Origin: Leminorella richardii
Lineage (GTDB): Bacteria; Pseudomonadota; Gammaproteobacteria; Enterobacterales; Enterobacteriaceae
Assembly: GCF_900478135.1 (NCBI RefSeq)
Contig: NZ_LS483470.1
Location: 310,001-374,000, forward strand
DNA: 64,000 bases
Direction: 5' to 3'
The first letter of the stretch is position 1; each line of letters begins with the position of its first letter. This document shows positions 41,012 through 49,835 of this stretch, piece by piece. A model generated the notes under the pieces. It made no database searches, was not told the DNA's origin, and saw only the letters and a program-made list of their open reading frames with translations. The translations under genes were made by a program, and so were the position numbers.

Positions 41012-41881
41012 TCACTTCAACGGTCTCCCTTCCAGAAGCTGTTGGATCAAGGGGGTAATAATCAGCTCCATTGCCAGACCGACTTTACCTCCCGGGATAA
41101 CCAGCGTGTTGGTCTGAGAGATAAACGACCCTTGCAGCATGGCTAACAGATAGGGGAAATCGATTCCGCTGATGCCTCGAAAGTGGATCACGACCATGCT
41201 TTCATCAAGGGTCGGAATGCTTTTGGCGGAAAAGGGATCGGACGTGTCGATGGTGGGAACACGCTGAAAGTTAATGTGTGTGCGGGAAAACTGTGGCGTA
41301 ATGTAGTTAATGTAGTCATCCATAGAGCGGACGACGGAGTCCAGCACTGCTTCTCTTGAATGTTCGCGTTCGACAGTATCGCGAATAAGCTTTTGTATCC
41401 ATTCCAGATTAACAATAGGAACCACTCCAACTAGCAGGTCGACGTGCTGAGCCACGTTGTGATTTTCAGTCACAATACCGCCGTGAAGGCCTTCATAAAA
41501 CAGCAGATCTGTGCGGTCAGGTAGCGGGCTCCAGGGGGTAAAGGTACCGGGCAGCTGGCGGTAAGGCACCGCTTCATCATAGGTGTGTAGATACTTGCGG
41601 GTGCGCCCTGAACCGTTTTGAGCGTACTCAATAAAGCTATTTTCCAGCGCGGCAAAGTCGTTGGCTTCGGGGCCAAAGTAGCTGATGTGACGACCCTGCT
41701 CTCCCGCTTTGCGGATTTCAGCATCCATTTCCGGACGCGTGTAGCGGTGATAGGCGTCGCCGTCGATGCGCGCGGCGTTAAGGTTCAGCAGCTGAAAGAT
41801 CTTCCGAAATGCCAGACTGGTGGTCGTGGTACCCGCTCCGCTAGAGCCGGTCACGGCAATGATGGGGTGTTTTATCGACAT
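41012..41881 (-). CDS. prkB: Phosphoribulokinase-like protein PrkB
   Basis: The 289-residue protein carries the P-loop V-T-G-S-S-G-A-G-T-T-T-T near residues 9-20 and Y-E-G-L-H-G-G near 130-136, as in E. coli PrkB. The family name comes from similarity to phosphoribulokinase; enterobacteria lack the Calvin cycle, so the true substrate is unknown. It follows yheU by 62 bases and ends 255 bases before crp; the yhfA gene found there in E. coli is absent. Confidence 0.93.
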   Translation of the reverse strand: MSIKHPIIAVTGSSGAGTTTTSLAFRKIFQLLNLNAARIDGDAYHRYTRPEMDAEIRKAGEQGRHISYFGPEANDFAALENSFIEYAQNGSGRTRKYLHTYDEAVPYRQLPGTFTPWSPLPDRTDLLFYEGLHGGIVTENHNVAQHVDLLVGVVPIVNLEWIQKLIRDTVEREHSREAVLDSVVRSMDDYINYITPQFSRTHINFQRVPTIDTSDPFSAKSIPTLDESMVVIHFRGISGIDFPYLLAMLQGSFISQTNTLVIPGGKVGLAMELIITPLIQQLLEGRPLK

Positions 41882-41943
41882 GTGCCTGACTCCTCGTTTT
41901 TATTATAGTCAGTAAAGCGGAAGGGCAAGACACCTCGAGCCGC

Positions 41944-42192
41944 TCAATATTCCGGATAGGGCTGCTCTTCTATACCATCTTTAAACTGCGCTTTCATCAT
42001 GATATTGACGGTTTCATGCAGTTCGGACCACACCAGCACCGCTTCACCGTTTGCTAGCAGGCGTTTGACGTCGTCGGCTTTCTGTTCCAGAGATTTTTCC
42101 TGCTCGCCGTAGTCGGTTCCCTCGCGTAAAACGAATGACTCGATAATAGCCTCCAGCGTCTCGGGATTGAGGGACTGCCAGGGAATAATCAT
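41944..42192 (-). CDS. yheU: UPF0270 protein YheU
   Basis: The 82-residue protein of unknown function aligns with E. coli YheU from M-I-I-P-W-Q through F-V-L-R-E-G-T-D-Y-G-E and V-W-S-E-L-H-E-T-V-N-I. The ATG at 42190-42192 overlaps the yheT stop (ATGA); the longer frame to 42264 is a chance upstream extension inside yheT. The C-terminus is about ten residues longer than in E. coli. Confidence 0.9.
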   Translation of the reverse strand: MIIPWQSLNPETLEAIIESFVLREGTDYGEQEKSLEQKADDVKRLLANGEAVLVWSELHETVNIMMKAQFKDGIEEQPYPEY

Positions 42193-43172
42193 GCTGCGTT
42201 CTCCAGATAGGGTGACAGCCACTGAGGGATACGCTTTTCCAACCACATTTCGGGCTTTTTCCACGTGCCTCCCACAAAGCCCACGTGCCCGCCGTGCTCC
42301 GTTAGCTGATATTCAATATTGCCTGGAAGGCTTTTGAGATCGGGGATCACCTCTGCTGACATAAAGGGATCGTCTTTTGCGTGGACGATAAGCAGTGGCG
42401 TTTTAATATTGGGTAACATCGGCAGCGCGCTGCACTGGTAATAGTAGTCCTGTGCGTTAGAGAATCCGTGCAGTGGCGCGGTTATCGCATCATCAAACGC
42501 CTCTAGAGAGCGGATGCCTTTTAGCTCTTTTTCTGTCAGAGATACCAGCTGTGGGTAACGCTTTTGTTTGCGCAGAACGCTTTGTTTCAGCTGGCTGAGT
42601 AAATAGTGGTGATAAAGACGCGAAGTGCCGGTTTCCAATCGCCGTGAACAGGGGGCTAGCATCAGCGGAGCGGAAACCACAACGGCAGCCTGCAGTGGTG
42701 CCTTTTCGCCCTCTTCAGCCAAATAGCAGGCCAGCATATTGCCGCCCAGAGAATAGCCGACGGCGGCCGTAGGGGCTGAGCCAAAGCGCTCTTTGAGCCA
42801 GTTCAGAAAAAAGCGCGCGTCCTGCGTTTCCCCCGAGTGGTAAGCGCGAGGTGCCAGATTCGGCTCACCGCTGCAGCCGCGAAAGTGCATCACAACGCCC
42901 AGCCAGCCTCGCTGCTGGCAGGCTTCCAACAGGCCGTGAGCGTAGGGACTATAGAAGTTGCCTTCCAGACCGTGAAAGATGACCAGTCGAGGTTTGTGTA
43001 CCGCGGTTTCCGGCGTTTCACTCCAGGCCAGATCGACGAAGTCCTCATCCGGTAGGGCAAGGCGTTGCCAAACGGGATTGAGATTGACTCGACGCCTGAC
43101 AAGGCGCGGTAAAAGCGTTTGTATATGTGGATTGGCGGTTCCCGGCATCGGCTGGAAGTCGGTGTTTATCAT
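42189..43172 (-). CDS. yheT: Alpha/beta hydrolase YheT
   Basis: The 327-residue hydrolase belongs to the AB-hydrolase/UPF0017 group. The nucleophile elbow is V-G-Y-S-L-G-G-N near residues 138-145, with the acid in H-A-K-D-D-P near 265 and the histidine in E-H-G-G-H-V-G-F near 294. The physiological substrate is not established. It is coupled to yheU by a four-base overlap, and its 5' gap of 100 bases faces the LysE-family gene. Confidence 0.9.
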   Translation of the reverse strand: MINTDFQPMPGTANPHIQTLLPRLVRRRVNLNPVWQRLALPDEDFVDLAWSETPETAVHKPRLVIFHGLEGNFYSPYAHGLLEACQQRGWLGVVMHFRGCSGEPNLAPRAYHSGETQDARFFLNWLKERFGSAPTAAVGYSLGGNMLACYLAEEGEKAPLQAAVVVSAPLMLAPCSRRLETGTSRLYHHYLLSQLKQSVLRKQKRYPQLVSLTEKELKGIRSLEAFDDAITAPLHGFSNAQDYYYQCSALPMLPNIKTPLLIVHAKDDPFMSAEVIPDLKSLPGNIEYQLTEHGGHVGFVGGTWKKPEMWLEKRIPQWLSPYLENAA

Positions 43173-43272
43173 AAAAATTAAATCTGTTGGGGGGTTGTGC
43201 GATCAATATCACACTGTTAGCTTGAATGGAATGAAATAACACGTCCCAACGGTAAAGGGTAGCGCAAGTATC

Positions 43273-43875
43273 ATGGAGCTAGGCTGGTTTCTTTCACTCC
43301 TCACGTTTTTGTGGATAGCGGCGGTCACGCCGGGCCCTAACAACATGCTTTTAACCTCATCAACGGCGAACTTTGGCTTTGTGCGTTCGCTGCCGCTGAT
43401 GATTGGCATCATGCTTGGTATGCAGCTGTTACTGCTGCTGGTGGCGGCCGGTGTTGGCACGCTGTTGCTGGCTTACCCACCTGTACATATGGGGCTAAAA
43501 ATTGCGGGTAGCCTGTATCTGGTTTGGCTGGCTTGGAAAATGGCCAGTGCACGCTATGAAAAGCTGGAAACGGATAAAGGCGCTCCCAAACCGGTTCGCC
43601 TGTATCAGGGGTTGTTGCTTCAGGCACTTAACCCTAAAGCTTGGCTGATGGGCATAGGTTCGGTAGCCAGCTACAGCCTGCCGGGGGATTTATACGGCAG
43701 CTCGGTAGTGGCGATGAGTGTAGCGATGTGTTCGGTTAATCTGGTTGCTGGCGTGATTTGGATGGGCTTCGGTTCAGGCATCGGTCGGTTTCTACGAAGC
43801 CGCCGGGCGTGGGTGATATTTAACGTCACTATGGGCATGCTAACGGCAGGATGCGCCGCGCTTATCTGGATGTAG
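43273..43875 (+). CDS. LysE/RhtB-family amino acid exporter
   Basis: The 200-residue membrane protein has five or six segments and the family N-terminus around A-V-T-P-G-P-N-N-M near residues 17-25, followed by G-I-M-L-G-M-Q. LysE/RhtB proteins export amino acids or related compounds. I cannot name the ortholog; it is not part of the E. coli yhe region, so it may be a lineage-specific insertion between yheT and yheS. It is transcribed away from yheT. Confidence 0.8.
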   Translation: MELGWFLSLLTFLWIAAVTPGPNNMLLTSSTANFGFVRSLPLMIGIMLGMQLLLLLVAAGVGTLLLAYPPVHMGLKIAGSLYLVWLAWKMASARYEKLETDKGAPKPVRLYQGLLLQALNPKAWLMGIGSVASYSLPGDLYGSSVVAMSVAMCSVNLVAGVIWMGFGSGIGRFLRSRRAWVIFNVTMGMLTAGCAALIWM

Positions 43876-43892
43876 TCAAACGTTTAGCAAAA

Positions 43893-43925
43893 TAAAAAGG
43901 CTGCAATTTTAACAGCCCTTTTATT
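43893..43925. terminator. Terminator between the LysE-family gene and yheS
   Basis: AAAAAGGCTG pairs with CAGCCCTTTTT (one-base imperfection) around an AT-rich loop, giving T-runs for both convergent genes. Confidence 0.7.
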
Positions 43926-43939
43926 AGCGGTAACGAGCC

Positions 43940-45865
43940 CTAGTCGCTTTCCTGATTGAACAGCGTCGTCATCTCTTCCAGCTGTTCTTGCTGTTCTAGC
44001 CAGTTCATTTCGTGCTCCTCTTGAGCTGACTTCAAGGAAGCCTGCTGTTGTAACAGCCCGGTAAGCTCAGCCTTTTTAGCCGGGTCGTAAATGGCGCTGT
44101 CAGACAGCGCCTGTTCGACGCCTTCAAGCGCTTTAGCTACTTTTTCCAGCTCTTTATCCAGCTTCTCTATCGCCTTTCTTATCGGCAGAGTTTGGGCTCG
44201 AAATTCGGCCTCTCGGCGCTTTTGATCTTTACGCGACAGAGCACTGTTGTTGCTTGGTTCCGCTTGACCAGACGGCTGTGCTTGAAAATCCTGTTTTTGC
44301 AGGTCGGAAAGCCACCGCTGGTAATCGTCCAAATCGCCATCGAACTGCTCTACGCGGCCGTCGTGCACCAGATAAAGCTCGTCGGTCGTAGAACGAAGCA
44401 GGTGGCGATCGTGGGAAACCACGACCAGAGCGCCATTGAAGTCAATCAGCGCCTCCGTCAGCGCTTGGCGCATGTCCAGATCGAGGTGGTTGGTGGGCTC
44501 ATCGAGCAGCAGCAAATTAGGGCGCTGCCAGACAATCAGAGCCAGCACGAGGCGTGCTTTTTCACCGCCGGAGAAGCGCTCAGTTTTTTCGGTGACTTTA
44601 TCGCCGCGAAAGCCGAAGCCGCCCAGATAGTCGCGCAGTGCCTGTTCGTACTCTTTAGGCGCCAGCCTGCTTAGGTGCCACAGAGGGGATTCGTCCGGGC
44701 GCAGGGTTTCTAACTGGTGCTGGGCGAAGTAGCCAAGCTGAATGCCTTTGGCGAGGCCGATTTCCCCCTGCTGCGCTGTAAGGGCACCGGCCAGCAGCTT
44801 GATGAGAGTTGATTTACCGGCACCGTTGCGACCAAGGAGGCCAATACGAGAGCCGGGAACCAGATTGAGCTTAATGGACGACAGGACAGTTTTATCGCCA
44901 TAGCCTGCGCTGACGTTTTCCATTCGCAGCAGCGGGTTGGGCAGGCTTTCCGGCTCGCGAAAGCTGAAGTGAAACGGATTGTCGACGTGGGCGGGAGCAA
45001 TCAGCTCCATGCGCTCCAGCATTTTTATCCGACTCTGTGCCTGCCTTGCTTTGGTAGCTTTAGCCTTGAATCGGTCAATATAGCTCTTTAGATGAGCAAC
45101 TTTTTCCTGTTGGCTCTGATACATTGCCTGCTGCTGTGACAGTCGCGTTGCCCGCTGGCGCTCAAAGGAAGAGTAGTTACCGGTATATTCAAACAGCTGC
45201 TGCTGTTCAATGTGCAAAATTTTATCGACGATGGGATCGAGGAAATCCCTGTCGTGGGAAATCAGGATCAGAGTACCTTCATAGCTTTTCAGCCATTTTT
45301 CCAGCCAGATAACCGCATCAAGGTCGAGGTGGTTGGTGGGTTCGTCAAGCAGCAGCAGATCGGAACGGCATAGCAGAGCCTGTGCCAGATTCAGGCGCAT
45401 TCTCCAGCCGCCAGAAAAGGCGCTGACGGGCTGTTGTAGCTGTTCTTGGCTAAAGCCTAGTCCGTGCAGTAGGCTGGCGGCGCGGGACTGAATAGTCCAA
45501 GAGGAGATGGCGTCAAGTTTGCCGTGCAGCAGTGCGATGCGGTGGCCGTCGTTTTTTTCGTTTGCCTCTGCCAGTTCCTGTTCAAGCTGTCGGTACTCGC
45601 GGTCACCGTCAATAACGTATTCGATTGCAGCGGTATCTAGAGCGGGGGTTTCCTGATTGACCCAGGCCATTGACCAATTTGTAGGAAATACAGCGCTGCC
45701 GCCGTCGGCGGAGAGTTCACCCTTAAGCAGAGAAAGCAGTGTGGATTTCCCGCAGCCGTTTTTACCCACTAGCCCAACTTTTTGACCAGGGTTAATGGTC
45801 GCGCTGGCGTTGTCGAGCAGCACGTTGACGCCGCGGCGGATCTGTAATGAAGAGAATAAAATCAT
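43940..45865 (-). CDS. yheS: ABC-F ATPase YheS
   Basis: The 641-residue protein has two ATPase domains: Walker A motifs G-K-N-G-C-G-K-S-T (about 34-42) and G-R-N-G-A-G-K-S-T (about 346-354), signature sequences S-G-G-W-R-M-R and S-G-G-E-K-A-R, and two D-E-P-T-N-H-L-D-L boxes. A linker rich in K, R and Q (about 240-290) joins them, and a coiled coil ends the protein (570-641). ABC-F proteins act on the ribosome to relieve stalled translation. It diverges from kefG. Confidence 0.93.
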   Translation of the reverse strand: MILFSSLQIRRGVNVLLDNASATINPGQKVGLVGKNGCGKSTLLSLLKGELSADGGSAVFPTNWSMAWVNQETPALDTAAIEYVIDGDREYRQLEQELAEANEKNDGHRIALLHGKLDAISSWTIQSRAASLLHGLGFSQEQLQQPVSAFSGGWRMRLNLAQALLCRSDLLLLDEPTNHLDLDAVIWLEKWLKSYEGTLILISHDRDFLDPIVDKILHIEQQQLFEYTGNYSSFERQRATRLSQQQAMYQSQQEKVAHLKSYIDRFKAKATKARQAQSRIKMLERMELIAPAHVDNPFHFSFREPESLPNPLLRMENVSAGYGDKTVLSSIKLNLVPGSRIGLLGRNGAGKSTLIKLLAGALTAQQGEIGLAKGIQLGYFAQHQLETLRPDESPLWHLSRLAPKEYEQALRDYLGGFGFRGDKVTEKTERFSGGEKARLVLALIVWQRPNLLLLDEPTNHLDLDMRQALTEALIDFNGALVVVSHDRHLLRSTTDELYLVHDGRVEQFDGDLDDYQRWLSDLQKQDFQAQPSGQAEPSNNSALSRKDQKRREAEFRAQTLPIRKAIEKLDKELEKVAKALEGVEQALSDSAIYDPAKKAELTGLLQQQASLKSAQEEHEMNWLEQQEQLEEMTTLFNQESD

Positions 45866-46193
45866 AGCGGTGACTTGATTATAGTTGTCATAAATCTACG
45901 AGAAATGGAGAGCTCCGTTGACGGTGCGCTGTTTTGCCCTTTGGAAACAGAAAGTAACGTTAGACATGATTTTTGATGCTGTTATTCAAAAATTCGCCGT
46001 TTAACCCTCTGCATCCGGTGGATATTATGGCGTCCGGTTGGGCGTTTGGCCGTTTATCGGGCTACTCTAATTACATCATGAGCGCGACGCTGTGGCCGAC
46101 CAAGTATGCCTGCCGATGCCTTGGAATACCAGTGCTTCCAGTGGGCTATGGTAACGAAAAAGCTAAGCGATGACGACTGCCTAAGGAGAGAAG
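45866..46193. other. Gap between yheS and kefG
   Basis: This 328-base gap contains the promoters of both divergent genes. A 66-codon frame at 45973-46173 (plus strand) and a 43-codon frame starting at 46108, which runs into kefG, are open, but neither resembles a protein I know. An AAGGAG ribosome site precedes kefG at 46182-46187. I call no gene here. Confidence 0.4.
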
Positions 46194-46754
46194 ATGTCCC
46201 ATTTATCTACTGCGTTAGTTCTGTTAGCGCACCCTGAGCCCAAACGCTCGGTGGCTAACCGCGCGCTGCTGAAAATAGTGAAAACGCTGGAAAACGTCAC
46301 GTTTCGCGATCTCTACGCTCACTATCCCGATTTTTTTATTAACGTACAGCGAGAGCAGCAGCTGTTAAGAGCACACGATGTGATCGTGTTTCAGTTTCCT
46401 ATTCACACCTACGGCTGTCCAGCGCTGATGAAGGAGTGGATAGATCGCGTATTGAACCTACAGTTTACTGGCAGCGTTGGCGCTAGCGAACTGTCCGGTA
46501 AGCAGTTTCGGCTGGTTGTTACTGCTGGGGCTGCTGAGAGCAACTATCGGTCTGACGGGCTGGTTGGTTTCTCCCTGAATGAGATCCTTCTTCCGTTTCG
46601 TATTATGGCCAAGGCCTGCGGCATGGAGTGGCTGGAGCCGCTGGTGGTTTATCGAGCGAGGCGTCAGGAGGAGAGGGAGTTGCAGCAGTATGCGCTTCAG
46701 TATGCCGAATGGCTGAGTCAACCGGCTGTAGCAGAAGAAGAGGGGGAGGCATAA
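46194..46754 (+). CDS. kefG: KefG, ancillary subunit of the KefB potassium efflux system
   Basis: The 186-residue flavodoxin-fold protein resembles E. coli KefG (184) and other quinone-reductase-like ancillary subunits: H-P-E-P-K-R-S-V-A-N-R near 13-23, Y-P-D-F-F-I-N near 44-50 and Q-F-P-I-H-T-Y-G-C-P-A-L near 67-78. It is required for full KefB activity and may bind FMN. The kefB start follows its stop without a gap, so the two are coupled. Confidence 0.92.
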   Translation: MSHLSTALVLLAHPEPKRSVANRALLKIVKTLENVTFRDLYAHYPDFFINVQREQQLLRAHDVIVFQFPIHTYGCPALMKEWIDRVLNLQFTGSVGASELSGKQFRLVVTAGAAESNYRSDGLVGFSLNEILLPFRIMAKACGMEWLEPLVVYRARRQEERELQQYALQYAEWLSQPAVAEEEGEA

Positions 46755-48593
46755 ATGGAAACCTCACCGCAGCTGCTGGCTGTTTTGATTTTTCTGGCTG
46801 TAGCCGTTGTAGCGGTTCCTATCGCGCGCCGTTTAGGTATCGGCGCCGTTTTAGGATACCTGATTGCCGGGATTGCCATCGGCCCATGGGGCTTTCGTCT
46901 GATTAATGACGTGGATGAAATTCTGCACTTTTCCGAGATGGGCGTGGTTTTGCTGCTGTTTGTTATCGGTCTGGAGCTGAATCCCGCCAAGCTTTGGAAA
47001 ATGAGAAAGCCGATTTTTGGTTTAGGAACAGCGCAGGTTGCAGTAACGACGCTGGTCTTTTGCGGGCTACTGTATTTTGCTGATTTTGGCCTCCCCGCAG
47101 CAGTCATCGCTGCGCTGGGGCTTTCCATGTCATCGACGGCGATGGCGCTGCAGCTGATGAAAGAAAAAGGCATGCGCGGTGACGGCGGGCAGTCCGGTTT
47201 TGCGGTGCTGCTGTTTCAGGACATCGCGGTAGTGCCCGCCTTGGCGCTGGTGCCGATTTTGGCAGGAACCGGCAGTACAGATACAGATTGGATAACTGTG
47301 TTAAGCAAGATCCTAGGGATTGTTGTGCTGGTAGCTGCTGGACGCTATCTGCTGCGGCCGCTGTTTCGCTATGTGGCTTCTTCTGGAGTAAGAGAAGTAT
47401 TTACCGCTATGGCGCTGCTCGTTGTGCTGGGTGCCGCCGTGCTGATGCAGACGATTGGCTTTTCCATGGCGCTGGGGACTTTTTTAGCCGGAGTATTGCT
47501 GGCGGAAAGTGAATATCAACACGAGCTGGAAGCGGCAATAGAGCCCTTTAAAGGTCTGCTGCTGGGGCTATTTTTCATTTCGGTTGGTATGGTTCTGAAC
47601 CTGGGAGTGCTGTATTCCCATTTGCTGCAGGTGTTTCTTTGGGTCTTTGCGCTGGTTGCGATAAAGGGCGTGATTCTGTTCGGCCTGGCCTGCTTTTTTC
47701 GCATTAATCCGTCGGAGCGGCTGCAGTTTTCTGCTGTACTGAGTCAGGGCGGGGAGTTTGCCTTTGTGCTGTTTGCCGCTGCGAAGGCACAGAATATCTT
47801 TAATTCCGAGCAGATAGCGCTTTTGCTAGTGGTAGTGACCGTCTCTATGATGACGACCCCTTTGCTTATGCAGCTAGTAGATAGAATCTTGGCTCGCCGC
47901 TATAACCGGGCTGAGGGTGAGAAAGCGGCGCCTGACGTTGAAGACGATGAACCACAGGTGATCGTTGTCGGTTTTGGGCGTTTCGGTCAGGTGATTGGTC
48001 GTTTACTGATGGCAAACCAAATCCACTTGACGGTTTTAGAGCGGGATATCAGTCAGGTCAATATACTGCGGCGCAATGGCTACAAGGTGTATTACGGTGA
48101 TGCCACCGAACTGAATCTGCTGCGAGCGGCAGGCGCAGAAAAAGCTAAAGCGATAGTGATCGCCAGCGACTCGCCCGATGAAACTATGATGGTGGTGAAC
48201 CTCTGTAAACAGAATTTTCCCCATTTATCTATTCTGGCCCGAGCCCGAGGGCGTGTTGAAGCTCATGAGTTATTGAGCGCTGGCGTAGAGCTGTTTTCCC
48301 GAGAAACGTTTAATAGCGCGCTGGATTTGGGAGGGAAGGCGCTTATCGATTTAGGTATGCATCCTCATCAGGCCTACCGTGCTCAGCAATACTTTAAGCG
48401 TTTAGATGAAAGCATGCTGCGGGAGCTGATGCCTATCCGGCAGGGCGATGTCAAACAGGTGTCTCGTGCAGTAGAAGCGCGGCGTGAGTTGGAAAATATT
48501 TTTCAGCGGGAGATGCAACACGACAGCAAGCTGTCCGAGGGATGGGATTTTGAAGACGAGTCGCAGGAAACCCGCAGTGACGCTTTAGATTGA
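46755..48593 (+). CDS. kefB: Glutathione-gated potassium efflux transporter KefB
   Basis: The 612-residue protein has an N-terminal CPA2 antiporter domain (about 12 segments, residues 5-380) and a cytosolic RCK/TrkA-N domain with I-V-V-G-F-G-R-F-G-Q near 403-412 (NAD-binding G-x-G-x-x-G) and D-A-T near 446. K+ efflux lowers cytoplasmic pH and protects against electrophiles. It is held shut by glutathione and opened by glutathione adducts. It follows kefG directly. Confidence 0.94.
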   Translation: METSPQLLAVLIFLAVAVVAVPIARRLGIGAVLGYLIAGIAIGPWGFRLINDVDEILHFSEMGVVLLLFVIGLELNPAKLWKMRKPIFGLGTAQVAVTTLVFCGLLYFADFGLPAAVIAALGLSMSSTAMALQLMKEKGMRGDGGQSGFAVLLFQDIAVVPALALVPILAGTGSTDTDWITVLSKILGIVVLVAAGRYLLRPLFRYVASSGVREVFTAMALLVVLGAAVLMQTIGFSMALGTFLAGVLLAESEYQHELEAAIEPFKGLLLGLFFISVGMVLNLGVLYSHLLQVFLWVFALVAIKGVILFGLACFFRINPSERLQFSAVLSQGGEFAFVLFAAAKAQNIFNSEQIALLLVVVTVSMMTTPLLMQLVDRILARRYNRAEGEKAAPDVEDDEPQVIVVGFGRFGQVIGRLLMANQIHLTVLERDISQVNILRRNGYKVYYGDATELNLLRAAGAEKAKAIVIASDSPDETMMVVNLCKQNFPHLSILARARGRVEAHELLSAGVELFSRETFNSALDLGGKALIDLGMHPHQAYRAQQYFKRLDESMLRELMPIRQGDVKQVSRAVEARRELENIFQREMQHDSKLSEGWDFEDESQETRSDALD

Positions 48594-48753
48594 CGAGGAA
48601 AGCGTGAACGATTCTCGCATTCTTTACCATCAAAATTCGACATCACGGCGCTGAGTAATATAAAGTTGCTTAAATTTTTATCTCAATATGTACAGGACGC
48701 CGTTGATTTCAGCTACAATCAGCGGAATTTAAGTATCAACGGTAGGAGAAATC

Positions 48754-49377
48754 ATGAAAGTAGCAAAAGACCTTGTGGTCAGCCTGGCTTATCAGGTTCG
48801 TACAGAAGACGGTGTGTTGGTTGATGAGTCTCCGGTGAGCGCACCGTTGGATTATCTGCATGGACATGGTTCTCTGATCGCGGGTTTAGAAAAAGCGCTG
48901 GAAAGCCACGATGTAGGCGACCGTTTTGACGTGTTTGTTTCCGCTAACGAAGCCTATGGCGACTATGACGAAGCGCTGGTTCAACGCGTACCGAAAGACG
49001 TTTTCATGGGCGTAGACGAACTTCAAGTCGGCATGCGCTTTTTAGCTGATACTGACCAAGGCCCAGTACCGGTAGAAATTACTGAAGTGGAAGACGATCA
49101 CGTTGTTGTCGACGGCAACCACATGCTGGCCGGCCAAAACCTGAACTTCAACGTTGAGGTTGTTGCCATTCGTGAAGCTACGGCAGAAGAGCTGGAGCAC
49201 GGTCACGTACACGGCGCTCACGGTCACGAAGAGGGCGGCTGCTGCGGTGGTCACGGCCATGGTGAAGGCGGTTGCTGCGGTGGTGGCGGTCATGACCATG
49301 ACCATGACCACGAGCACGGTGAAGGCGGCTGTGGCGGTCACGGTAAAGGCCACGGCGGCTGCGGCTGTAGCCACTAA
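48754..49377 (+). CDS. slyD: FKBP-type isomerase and metallochaperone SlyD
   Basis: The 207-residue protein has an FKBP core split around an insert-in-flap chaperone domain (about 75-125), opening M-K-V-A-K-D-L-V-V-S-L-A-Y-Q. The C-terminal ~55 residues are a metal-binding tail of H, G, C and E with seven cysteines (two E-G-G-C-C-G-G blocks) and about 20 histidines. In E. coli it passes nickel to the hydrogenase-maturation system and aids folding. A strong terminator follows. Confidence 0.95.
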   Translation: MKVAKDLVVSLAYQVRTEDGVLVDESPVSAPLDYLHGHGSLIAGLEKALESHDVGDRFDVFVSANEAYGDYDEALVQRVPKDVFMGVDELQVGMRFLADTDQGPVPVEITEVEDDHVVVDGNHMLAGQNLNFNVEVVAIREATAEELEHGHVHGAHGHEEGGCCGGHGHGEGGCCGGGGHDHDHDHEHGEGGCGGHGKGHGGCGCSH

Positions 49378-49392
49378 CCAGGACTTATAGAG

Positions 49393-49424
49393 AAATGGCA
49401 GCTCATTATGGCTGCCATTTTTTT
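49393..49424 (+). terminator. Terminator after slyD
   Basis: AAATGGCAGC pairs with GCTGCCATTT around TCATTATG, followed by TTTTT. It lies just after slyD and before the convergent slyX. Confidence 0.85.
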
Positions 49425-49452
49425 AGTTTGTATGCGTAAAAGGCTGTGTGCA

Positions 49453-49677
49453 CTAGTAGTGCGGAGGCGGAGTTTCTTCTTCCTGCGATGCAATTATGGA
49501 CGGTTCGGAGGATTTCAGTTTATCGCTGAGCATCTTTAGCTGTTCCTGCAGTTTTAGAATTTCACGCTGCTGTTGCACAATGACCTGATTGAGATCGTCG
49601 ATAGTCGCTTCCTGAAATGCCTGTCTGCTTTCCAGTAACTCGAGGCGCTCTAAGAGGTTGGTATCTATCGTCTGCAT
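49453..49677 (-). CDS. slyX: SlyX coiled-coil protein
   Basis: This short 74-residue protein is almost entirely a coiled coil (L-L-E-R-L-E-L-L-E-S-R near 8-18; V-I-V-Q-Q-Q-R-E-I-L-K-L near 32-43) with the conserved end E-E-T-P-P-P-H-Y. Its function is unknown. It is convergent with slyD and divergent from the FkpA-like gene, the arrangement of other enterobacteria. Confidence 0.93.
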   Translation of the reverse strand: MQTIDTNLLERLELLESRQAFQEATIDDLNQVIVQQQREILKLQEQLKMLSDKLKSSEPSIIASQEEETPPPHY

Positions 49678-49835
49678 GTTTTCTCCGGTGGATCGCTGTG
49701 GTGTGGAACAAAAGGAATTAGGCGGTTCGTTGCATCGAATCGTTCATATGCCGCAAGAGTTTACTTATCATTGACGATAAGAAGAAGCGGAAGTAGGGGA
49801 AGTTTTATTTCATTATGAAATACAAGGATAGATAC

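Noticed and set aside
40990..41020. TGTCACGCGATCACT near the end of prkB as a CRP autoregulation site
   Set aside because: The half sites are separated by five rather than six bases and the first half is mismatched.
45973..46173. 66-codon frame before kefG as a real gene
   Set aside because: No ribosome site, no recognised relative and unusual composition; kept only as an observation on the gap.
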